Origin: Campylobacteraceae bacterium
GTDB taxonomy: Bacteria > Campylobacterota > Campylobacteria > Campylobacterales > Sulfurovaceae
NCBI GenBank assembly: GCA_027066355.1
Contig: JAMONW010000144.1
Span: forward strand, 1-6,579
Length of the DNA stretch: 6,579 bases
Direction of reading: 5' to 3'
How positions within the stretch are numbered: the stretch's first letter is position 1; every line of letters begins with the position of its first letter. A program made the translations under genes and the position numbers. The notes below the pieces were generated by a model. That model did no database searches. It saw only the letters and a list, made by a program, of their open reading frames with translations, and was not told the DNA's origin. Shown one piece after another: positions 1 to 5,271 of this stretch.

Positions 1-1
1 A

Positions 2-658
2 AGTAAAACAGAAAATACTCGTGTTAGTTACTCAATTGATCATATTGAAAACCATGAACCAAGCCTACAAGCAGGACATCCAAAAAATATTATCTTCTTA
101 ACTGCTGATGCTTTTGGTGTTTTACCGCCTGTATCTAAGCTTACAAAAGAACAAGCAATGTATTATTTCTTAAGTGGATATACAGCAAAAGTTGCAGGAA
201 CTGAAAGGGGCATAAAAGAGCCTCAAGCTACATTTAGTGCTTGTTTTGGAGAAGCATTTTTACCACTTCACCCAACAGATTATGCAAAACTTTTAGGTAA
301 AAAAATAGATGAACATGGGGTAAATGTTTATCTTGTAAACACTGGTTGGACTGGTGGAGAGTATGGAGTTGGGAAAAGAATGAGCATTAAAGATACCAGA
401 GCTTGTATCAATGGCATATTAAATGGTTCAATTAATAATGCAGAGTTTGAAACACTAGATGTATTTAATTTACAAGTTCCAAAAGAGTTAGAAGGCGTGG
501 CTGATAACTCTATATTAAATCCAAGAAATACTTGGAAAGATAAAGATGCTTATGATGCAAAATTAAGAGAATTAGCTTCTATGTTTATTAAAAACTTTGA
601 TAGATATAATGATAAAGGCAGTGAGTTTGACTACTCAATTGCTGGACCAAAACTATAA
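2..658 (+). CDS. pckA: Phosphoenolpyruvate carboxykinase (ATP), 3' part
   Basis: This is the C-terminal 218 residues of ATP-dependent PEP carboxykinase, whose usual length is about 520-540 residues; the start lies left of the window. The enzyme converts oxaloacetate plus ATP to PEP, CO2 and ADP in the cytoplasm and is the entry step of gluconeogenesis. The fragment opens with ENTRVSY, where Arg7 corresponds to the active-site Arg333 of the E. coli enzyme. It continues with FLTADAFGVLPPVSKL (32-47) and the adenine/ribose-contacting AGTERG segment (65-70). YLVNTGWTGG, GKRMSIKDTRA and the family-typical end AGPKL follow. The open frame runs in from base 2 without interruption, so the ATG at 158 is internal and not a start. 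No frameshift or missing motif is visible. It is not followed closely by another gene and probably ends its own transcript. Confidence 0.97.
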   Translation, partial: SKTENTRVSYSIDHIENHEPSLQAGHPKNIIFLTADAFGVLPPVSKLTKEQAMYYFLSGYTAKVAGTERGIKEPQATFSACFGEAFLPLHPTDYAKLLGKKIDEHGVNVYLVNTGWTGGEYGVGKRMSIKDTRACINGILNGSINNAEFETLDVFNLQVPKELEGVADNSILNPRNTWKDKDAYDAKLRELASMFIKNFDRYNDKGSEFDYSIAGPKL

Positions 659-683
659 AAATAGACTCTTCTACTACTTTTAA

Positions 684-701
684 TTCCCGCGAAAGCGGGA
701 A
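684..701. terminator. GC-rich perfect hairpin after pckA (possible terminator or dispersed repeat)
   Basis: A perfect 7-bp inverted repeat, TTCCCGC and GCGGGAA, flanks a GAAA loop, starting 26 bases after the pckA stop. As RNA on the + strand it would be a GNRA tetraloop closed by C-G. The following sequence is A/T mixed and not a clean U-run, so intrinsic termination is plausible but not certain. The block is strikingly GC-rich against its surroundings. It also resembles the ATTCCC-N8-GGGAAT layout of neisserial dRS3 repeats (last base differs), so it may instead be a copy of a dispersed palindrome. Confidence 0.5.
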
Positions 702-722
702 AATATATATTTGCTACTCAAA

Positions 723-751
723 TTGAAATAATTTCTATCTTTAACCAAAAT
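723..751 (+). promoter_or_regulatory. Weak candidate promoter for the acylphosphatase gene
   Basis: TTGAAA (723-728) stands 17 bases before CAAAAT (746-751), giving 5/6 and 4/6 matches to sigma-70 boxes, about 45 bases ahead of the GTG start at 795. The region is so A/T-rich that such matches arise easily. It is listed because the pckA hairpin lies upstream and the next gene needs some promoter here. Confidence 0.2.
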
Positions 752-794
752 AGATGTTAAAATTAAATAAATTTTAAAAATTTGGAGTTTTTTT

Positions 795-1073
795 GTGAAT
801 TGTATAAAATTTTTAATTTTTGGTAAAGTTCAAAAAGTATATTATAGAAAATATATATCTCAAGCACTAAATAAAGAGGGCTATATAGGATATATCAAAA
901 ATCTATCTGATGGTTCAGTTGAAGTTGTTGTTAAAAATTATGCAAATATGGATATATCAAAAATATTATCTACTCTACAAAAGGGTTCACCAAAAAGTGA
1001 AGTTAACTCAATTGAGATGGGTGAGTGTTCAGAAGAGATAATATTTAATCAAAAATTTGAAGTAAGATATTAA
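795..1073 (+). CDS. Acylphosphatase family protein with altered P-loop
   Basis: A 92-residue protein with the size and pattern of acylphosphatase, a small cytoplasmic enzyme that hydrolyses acyl phosphates such as acetyl or carbamoyl phosphate. The catalytic pair is present: Arg18 in VQKVYYR and Asn36 in YIKNLSDGSVEV, separated by the same 18 residues as in the characterised enzymes (Arg23/Asn41 in the human protein). The phosphate loop normally reads GxVQGVGFR. Here it is GKVQKVYYR, so the second glycine is Lys14 and the third is Tyr16. This keeps the fold signature but may change activity. The start is GTG, chosen because GGAG at 784-787 is 7 bases ahead and the protein then begins at the usual distance from the loop. 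A cysteine-rich small gene follows after 16 bases, probably in the same transcript. The fold is a confident call; activity is not. Confidence 0.85.
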   Translation: MNCIKFLIFGKVQKVYYRKYISQALNKEGYIGYIKNLSDGSVEVVVKNYANMDISKILSTLQKGSPKSEVNSIEMGECSEEIIFNQKFEVRY

Positions 1074-1089
1074 TAATTAGGAGTTAATA

Positions 1090-1296
1090 ATGGCAAGTGG
1101 ATGGGGATGTCAATACTCAACTATAAAAGATGGAAAAGCTGATTGGTGTAGAAAATTAAAACACAAATGCTCTCCAGGATGTAAAGGGTGTATTATTGTT
1201 CAATGCACCTTTGCTCAACCAGAGTTTTTATCTATAAACAATGAAGAATCTAAAAAAATCAAAAATAGGAGTGATAATCCTCTAGGAGATAGATAA
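1090..1296 (+). CDS. Small six-cysteine protein of unknown function
   Basis: I do not recognise a characterised family. The 68-residue product has six cysteines (7, 20, 27, 31, 34, 39) in its first 40 residues, including CSPGCKGC at 27-34 (C-x3-C-x2-C), and an opening SGWGCQY motif. The rest is a hydrophilic tail rich in Lys, Asn and Ser. The spacing would allow zinc or Fe-S binding, but no histidine-containing zinc-finger pattern is clear. There is no signal peptide or membrane segment, so it is likely cytoplasmic. The start is firm: ATG with AGGAG (1079-1083) 6 bases ahead. It lies 16 bases behind the acylphosphatase gene and is probably cotranscribed. Its last 15 bases overlap the end of the convergent phosphatase gene. 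Similar small Cys-rich proteins beginning with SGWGCQ occur, as far as I remember, in other Campylobacterota, but that is memory and not a search result. Confidence 0.75.
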   Translation: MASGWGCQYSTIKDGKADWCRKLKHKCSPGCKGCIIVQCTFAQPEFLSINNEESKKIKNRSDNPLGDR

Positions 1297-2757
1297 AACT
1301 TCTATTTTTAACCCCTTAGGCAGTTTTAATGTCTTTATCTCCTCTTTAAAAAGAGATAAAGAACAAGGTGATTTAATAGTTAAAATATTATCTTTGTAGC
1401 TAAACTCAAATGGCTTATTTGGAGAATGACTATATAATAAATCACTTATTGTATAAATTAATCCAAGCCATTTTAAATCTTTTTTAGATGGCAATAACTC
1501 CTTATGCTCTTTTTTTATAGCCTTATATATTAGCTTATCTCCCTTTGAGCGAATAATTGCTGCAATTAAAAGCATCTCTTTATGAGTATATTGCCAGTTT
1601 AACTCATATGAAGCTATATAATATGAGTGTTTATGCTCATCATAAATTGTCAAAGTTTTACCAATATTACTTAATTTCACTGCATCTAACAGCTCTTTTA
1701 AGTAATTACTACTAACTTCAGACTCAAGATTATTGTATAGCTCTTTTGCAATCTTCTCTTTTTGCTTTGTTGCTATCTTTAACATATCTAATCTATCTTT
1801 TATACTAACAATACTAGGATTTAACTCTTTAGGGAATTTACCACCTACACCTCTTAGCATATCATGTAAAAATAATCCCTCTCTAACACCAACTCCACTA
1901 GTTATTACGCTATTAATAGCAAGTTTTTCCAAAAGCCTACTAAAAATTAAAACACCACTTTTTATAGTGTCATATCTATTCTCTTTTATCTTTAGACTAT
2001 TTAATTCTTTGTTATTTTTAGCTTTTAAAATATTATCTATATGTTTTTTGTAGTCCTCAATATTGTAGTTAAAACTATGTATTTTTTTATAACTATAACC
2101 ACTAATATCCATAATAGATTTTGCAAATGCACGAAGTGTTCCTCCAATAGCCACTGCTAAATCTACCCTAAAGTTTTGCGGAATCTTATTTAACTGAGCA
2201 TCTACAAACTCTATAGCTTCATTTATGCTACTATTTTTGTCAAAAAACAACTCTTTTAGCGTAATTGTTCCTAGATTTAGAGAAATTGTATCAATTACTT
2301 TAGAATTTTTAATAAGTGATATATCTGTAGAACCACCACCAATATCAACACTTATAGAATCTCTATTTTGTAGAGGAAGAAGATTTTTAACGGCAACTCC
2401 TCCATAATATGCCTCTTTGTTGCCATCAATAACTTTAATTTTAAAACCTGTTTCTTGCTTTACTTTTGCAATAAACTCATATCTATTTGGAGCATTTCTA
2501 ACCGCTGCTGTTGCTACAATTAAAATTTTTCTAGCTTTATACTCTTTTATAATCTCTCTAAATAATTTAAGTGCATTAATTGCTCTTTTTATTGCAAAAT
2601 CTTGCAATTTACCAGCACACTCAAAACTACCTTCAGAGATTCTTACATTTGCTTTTTGTTGAGCTATTAAATGAAATCCAAATCTACTAGTTCTTTGAAA
2701 AATAACTACCCTTGCAGAGTTTGAACCAATATCAACAACAGCAACCCTCTTTGGCAT
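1282..2757 (-). CDS. ppx: Ppx/GppA family exopolyphosphatase / pppGpp phosphatase
   Basis: A 491-residue member of the ASKHA-fold Ppx/GppA family, which removes terminal phosphates from polyphosphate and/or converts pppGpp to ppGpp; which substrate dominates cannot be read from sequence. Phosphate loop 1 is VAVVDIGSNSARVVIF (Asp9, Gly11, Ser12, Asn13). The catalytic glutamate is probably Glu115 in GNKEAYYGG. Phosphate loop 2 is SVDIGGGSTDIS (136-147), and AIGGTLRAFAK (203-213) closes the N-terminal module. Residues about 320-440 correspond to the helical HD-like domain of long Ppx proteins: LSNIGKTLTIYDEHKHSYYIAS at 362-383 aligns with the LHEVG...RHSAYIL stretch of E. coli Ppx. The length is close to that of E. 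coli Ppx (513). The ATG start follows the ferredoxin stop by 5 bases, and its GAGG (2768-2771) lies in the ferredoxin's final codons, implying an operon and probable coupling. The gene converges on, and overlaps by 15 bp, the Cys-rich gene. Confidence 0.92.
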   Translation of the reverse strand: MPKRVAVVDIGSNSARVVIFQRTSRFGFHLIAQQKANVRISEGSFECAGKLQDFAIKRAINALKLFREIIKEYKARKILIVATAAVRNAPNRYEFIAKVKQETGFKIKVIDGNKEAYYGGVAVKNLLPLQNRDSISVDIGGGSTDISLIKNSKVIDTISLNLGTITLKELFFDKNSSINEAIEFVDAQLNKIPQNFRVDLAVAIGGTLRAFAKSIMDISGYSYKKIHSFNYNIEDYKKHIDNILKAKNNKELNSLKIKENRYDTIKSGVLIFSRLLEKLAINSVITSGVGVREGLFLHDMLRGVGGKFPKELNPSIVSIKDRLDMLKIATKQKEKIAKELYNNLESEVSSNYLKELLDAVKLSNIGKTLTIYDEHKHSYYIASYELNWQYTHKEMLLIAAIIRSKGDKLIYKAIKKEHKELLPSKKDLKWLGLIYTISDLLYSHSPNKPFEFSYKDNILTIKSPCSLSLFKEEIKTLKLPKGLKIEVLSIS

Positions 2758-2762
2758 TAAGC

Positions 2763-3014
2763 TTATGCCTCTTCTTCAAATTGCTTTAACTTATACTTTA
2801 ACTCTTCTACACTCTCAATATTATCTGGATCAGTTATAATACAATCAACCGGACATACCGAAATACATTGAGGCTCATCAAAAAAGCCAACACACTCTGT
2901 GCATCTATCTGAGTCTATTATATATATTGGGTCATTCTCTTCAATTGAGCCTGTAGGACACTCTTCTCTACAAGCATCACATGCTATACACTCATCTGTT
3001 ATCAATAGTGCCAT
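2763..3014 (-). CDS. fdxB: 2[4Fe-4S] ferredoxin (YfhL/Allochromatium type)
   Basis: An 83-residue cytoplasmic electron carrier. The first cluster motif is C9-x2-C12-x2-C15-x3-C19-P. The second is C38-x2-C41-x8-C50-x3-C54-P, where the 8-residue insert between the second and third cysteines is typical of the Alvin/YfhL subtype that has two low-potential clusters of unequal potential. An extra cysteine, Cys58, follows in CPVDCI. The C-terminus is an acidic helix (roughly 65-83) as in that subtype. The start is ATG with AGGA (3020-3023) 5 bases ahead. It is the first gene of a two-gene unit with ppx. This ferredoxin-phosphatase pairing next to a CosR-type regulator matches the order I recall from Campylobacter (fdxB). 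The electron partner is not identifiable here. Confidence 0.93.
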   Translation of the reverse strand: MALLITDECIACDACREECPTGSIEENDPIYIIDSDRCTECVGFFDEPQCISVCPVDCIITDPDNIESVEELKYKLKQFEEEA

Positions 3015-3033
3015 TTGTATCCTTTTTATAATT

Positions 3034-3074
3034 TTTATACTTTGGTAGCTACTTATAACTTATTTAATCTTAAA
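3034..3074 (-). promoter_or_regulatory. Candidate fdxB-ppx promoter region
   Basis: The 122 bases between the kinase stop and the ferredoxin start hold A/T-rich sequence with TATAAA on the - strand at 3034-3039. A TTTAAG half-site lies about 30 bases further upstream (3069-3074). If that -10 is right, the half-site lies near -42, and the hexamer TATAAA five bases before it gives a poor TATAAA-N5-TTTAAG version of the HP1043-type box. Individual elements are weak. That a promoter exists in this gap is more likely than its exact position. Confidence 0.3.
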
Positions 3075-3136
3075 TGAACTTTATAAAAAAAAGATAATAA
3101 CATTTTTTAGCTATATTTTTTAATAGTGTATAAAAG

Positions 3137-4426
3137 CTAAACGATTGGAATTAACACAGTTGCTACTGCACCATCTGCTTTTGCTCGATTCTTAAGATTT
3201 AATGGTGCATTTATTGAATCAGCAGCACTCTTTGCCAAAAATAACCCAAGTCCTGTGCCTTTAGACTCTTTGCCTCTTTTAAATGGTGCAAAAAAATCAA
3301 AACCATCTGGCAAACCAATACCACTATCTTTTACCCTAATAACAAGGTTATTATCACACAAAAACATTGATACAACCACCCTACCCTTCTTAGGAGAAAA
3401 TTTTAATGCATTTTGAAGTAAATTTTGAATTATATGCCTAAGCAACATTGGTTGTATTTTTAAATTAAACTTTTTCATATAAAATCTCTTAATTATAAAC
3501 TTCTCCTCTTTAATTGCAACAATCTCAAACTCATTAATTATCTCATTTATATAATCTACAACATCTATCTCTTTTGCCTCTTCAAATTGAGCACCCTCAG
3601 CCCTACCAAAAGTTAATATAGACTCAACAATTGCATTCAAATTATTAATAGACTTTACATTTTGCTCTATTGCCTTAGTTAAACTCTCTATACTCTTATC
3701 TCTTTTTATTAAAGTAACTTGGCTCTTTGTTTTCATTACTGCTAGTGGAGTTTTAAGCTCATGCGCAGCACCAATAAAAAGCTCTTTTTTATAAAATATA
3801 AAATTCTCAATTTTATTAATTAGCTGGTTTATAGAATTACCAAGTGGTTTAAACTCTTGAGGCACCTGTTTTAAATCTAATTTAGCCAACTTATCTTCAC
3901 TCATTTTTGCAATTTTTGAACTAAAATATCTTATTGGACGAATTAACATTTTTGATAAAAAGAAAGCATAAAAGATAATTACAATCAAAGATATTGCGTT
4001 AAGTATCATAATAGCTCTATACAACTTATTTTCAAAATAGATATTTTGAGTTACATCTTTTGTTAAAACTAAATAGCTCTGACTTCTAAAGTTGTATGGA
4101 AAAAATCCTTGCAAATAGAATTTTTTTTCCTTTTTTATTGTTCTAAAAAAACTGGGTCTATAGTGCATAAATGGAGCATATTTTATCTCTGCATCCATTC
4201 CTAAAGTATTTTTTAAAATATCTTTTTTACTTGGCAATGTATCTTTTAAATTGCTATATTTACTTAAAAGATATGTTGCTTGTTTGTTCATTTGTGCTTG
4301 AAGTTGTGCATTTGAATTGTATCGAATATATAAATATAATGAAAATGAAGTAATTAAAACCAATGTTGCCATAGCAACAATTAGCTTTAATAAAAAATTA
4401 ACTCTTAAGCTTCTGCTGAAAAGCAA
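3137..4426 (-). CDS. Membrane sensor histidine kinase paired with the CosR-type regulator
   Basis: A 429-residue inner-membrane kinase. Two hydrophobic segments (about 11-32 and 138-158) enclose a periplasmic sensor region of about 105 residues with no domain I recognise; it is rich in aromatic and basic residues (80-120). A HAMP-like linker spans about 159-210. The H-box is FIGAAHELKTPLAV with His222 as phosphorylation site. The N-box is HIIQNLLQNALKFSP (331-345), G1 is VKDSGIGLP (365-373), F is FFAPFKRG (378-385), and G2 is GTGLGL (390-395). All are intact, so it should be active. The start is TTG, inside the last codons of the regulator gene with a 22-bp overlap. GAGG at 4436-4439, 9 bases ahead, supports it; the next in-frame ATG (Met20) would cut into the first membrane helix. 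The overlap implies translational coupling with the regulator, its presumed partner. Confidence 0.93.
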   Translation of the reverse strand: MLFSRSLRVNFLLKLIVAMATLVLITSFSLYLYIRYNSNAQLQAQMNKQATYLLSKYSNLKDTLPSKKDILKNTLGMDAEIKYAPFMHYRPSFFRTIKKEKKFYLQGFFPYNFRSQSYLVLTKDVTQNIYFENKLYRAIMILNAISLIVIIFYAFFLSKMLIRPIRYFSSKIAKMSEDKLAKLDLKQVPQEFKPLGNSINQLINKIENFIFYKKELFIGAAHELKTPLAVMKTKSQVTLIKRDKSIESLTKAIEQNVKSINNLNAIVESILTFGRAEGAQFEEAKEIDVVDYINEIINEFEIVAIKEEKFIIKRFYMKKFNLKIQPMLLRHIIQNLLQNALKFSPKKGRVVVSMFLCDNNLVIRVKDSGIGLPDGFDFFAPFKRGKESKGTGLGLFLAKSAADSINAPLNLKNRAKADGAVATVLIPIV

Positions 4427-5076
4427 AATCTATAACCTCTTCTTCTTACTGTTTCAACTGTCATAATACCAAGAGGCTTATCTAATTTTTGACGAATTTG
4501 ATTAATTGCAACCTCAATAACATTAGGTGTTACAAGTTCTGGCTCTTCCCAAATTGCATCAAGAAGTTGCTCTTTTGATACAATTTGATCATTTCTCATA
4601 GCAAGATGTGTTAAAACTTCAAAAGGCTTACCCTTAAGCTCTACACTCTCACCTTTATAGATAATTTTCTCCTCTTCAGGATTAATAATTAAATCACCCA
4701 TTTCAATAATATTACTTCCACCAAATCTAAGTTTTGCCTCAATTCTCATAAGCAATATCTCAAAATCAAAAGGCTTTTTAATATAATCATCTGCTCCAAT
4801 TTTTAAAGCAGCAATTTCACTCTCTTTGTCATCTCTAGCAGATAATACAATAACAGCAGTTTTAGAGCTTTTAGATTTAATCTCTGGAATTAAATCAATA
4901 CCATTTCCATCTGGTAACATCCAATCAAGTAAGATAAGGTCATAATTTCTAATATCTATCATATATCTTGCATCACTTAAACTCTCTGCAATATCACTTT
5001 GATATCCAAACTCTTTTAAACCATCACTAAGTGTCTGATTTAATGTAACTTCATCTTCGATAATTAAAATTCTCAT
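4405..5076 (-). CDS. cosR: CosR/HsrA (HP1043)-type OmpR-family response regulator with intact receiver
   Basis: A 223-residue receiver plus winged-helix regulator. Receiver residues are complete: Glu7-Asp8, phosphoacceptor Asp51 (LLDWMLPDGNG), Ser79, Tyr98 and Lys101-Pro102. The OmpR/PhoB-type DNA-binding domain covers about 125-219. ELKGKPFEVLTHLA, DQIVSKEQLLDAIWEEPE, the recognition helix VTPNVIEVAINQIRQKLD (182-199) and the wing TVETVRRRGYRFC match, from memory, the nearly invariant wording of H. pylori HP1043/HsrA and C. jejuni CosR. These are essential regulators of growth and oxidative-stress genes. The receiver also shares DIRNYDL with HP1043. The only cysteine is Cys218, equivalent to the redox-linked cysteine of those proteins. 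Unlike the orphan relatives, it overlaps a cognate-looking kinase gene by 22 bp. The start is ATG with a weak GAG 8 bases ahead; translation begins right at the receiver's first strand. Autoregulation is likely from sites upstream. Confidence 0.93.
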   Translation of the reverse strand: MRILIIEDEVTLNQTLSDGLKEFGYQSDIAESLSDARYMIDIRNYDLILLDWMLPDGNGIDLIPEIKSKSSKTAVIVLSARDDKESEIAALKIGADDYIKKPFDFEILLMRIEAKLRFGGSNIIEMGDLIINPEEEKIIYKGESVELKGKPFEVLTHLAMRNDQIVSKEQLLDAIWEEPELVTPNVIEVAINQIRQKLDKPLGIMTVETVRRRGYRFCFSAEA

Positions 5077-5094
5077 AACTTCATCTCGCTTAAA

Positions 5095-5111
5095 ATTAAA
5101 TATTTCTTAAA
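5095..5111 (-). promoter_or_regulatory. Putative CosR/HsrA box 1 (direct repeat)
   Basis: On the - strand the sequence reads TTTAAG-AAATA-TTTAAT, immediately followed by a further TTTAAG (5089-5094). The HP1043 box as I remember it is TTTAAG-N5-TTTAAG, so the match is 11 of 12 half-site bases with correct spacing. It begins just downstream of the -10 element and covers the expected transcription start of the regulator gene, a position suited to self-repression. A/T-rich background makes chance matches more likely than usual. Confidence 0.4.
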
Positions 5112-5112
5112 A

Positions 5113-5121
5113 ATTATACCA
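5113..5121 (-). promoter_or_regulatory. Extended -10 promoter of the cosR-kinase operon
   Basis: On the - strand this reads TGGTATAAT, a perfect extended -10 element, about 37 bases before the regulator ATG. No -35 hexamer is evident at the usual distance, in keeping with Campylobacterota sigma-70 promoters, which often lack one. The predicted start would be near 5106, giving a leader of about 30 bases. Confidence 0.6.
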
Positions 5122-5146
5122 TAAATTAAAACCTTTATTAGCTATT

Positions 5147-5163
5147 CTTAAAAAAAAATTAAA
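5147..5163 (-). promoter_or_regulatory. Putative CosR/HsrA box 2 (direct repeat)
   Basis: On the - strand it reads TTTAAT-TTTTT-TTTAAG, again 11 of 12 bases of the remembered HP1043 direct repeat with the same 5-base spacer. It lies about 41-57 bases upstream of the predicted regulator start site, a typical activator position. The T-only spacer and A/T-rich surroundings weaken the case when taken alone; two such sites flanking one promoter strengthen it. Confidence 0.35.
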
Positions 5164-5212
5164 AAAACTCTCTATTTTTCTTAAGATGTGCAATTTTTTT
5201 ATATCTTTTTCT

Positions 5213-5228
5213 TATAATACTGTATAAT
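5213..5228 (+). promoter_or_regulatory. Tandem -10 boxes for the L,D-transpeptidase gene
   Basis: Two exact TATAAT hexamers occur 10 bases apart (5213-5218 and 5223-5228), preceded by a T-rich stretch (5195-5211) and no -35 box, which is the usual form of vegetative promoters in this phylum. The leader to the ATG at 5272 would be about 35-50 bases. A palindromic CTTAAG (5180-5185) lies about 40-45 bases upstream of the first start site. Confidence 0.5.
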
Positions 5229-5271
5229 AATTTTAAAATTACAGAAGAGAATAGACTTTAGGGAAAAATAG

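Noticed and set aside
158..160. ATG at 158 as a start of a short pckA-like gene
   Set aside because: The frame is open leftwards to the window edge and the upstream codons encode conserved PEP carboxykinase sequence, so this is an internal methionine of a gene cut by the window.
1733..2662. Three open frames on the + strand opposite ppx (1733-2053, 2225-2407, 2417-2662)
   Set aside because: They are antisense to a well-supported phosphatase gene, encode low-complexity hydrophobic/Ser-Leu-Phe-rich strings typical of reverse-complemented A/T-rich genes, and show no family motif.
3106..3141. Inverted repeat TTTAGCT/AGCTAAA spanning the kinase stop codon
   Set aside because: The loop is 22 bases, the stem is A/T-rich, and no U-run follows the stem on the - strand, so it was not called a terminator.
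4171..4353. 60-codon open frame on the + strand inside the kinase gene
   Set aside because: It is antisense to the sensor region of the kinase, has no recognisable motif and is explained by composition.
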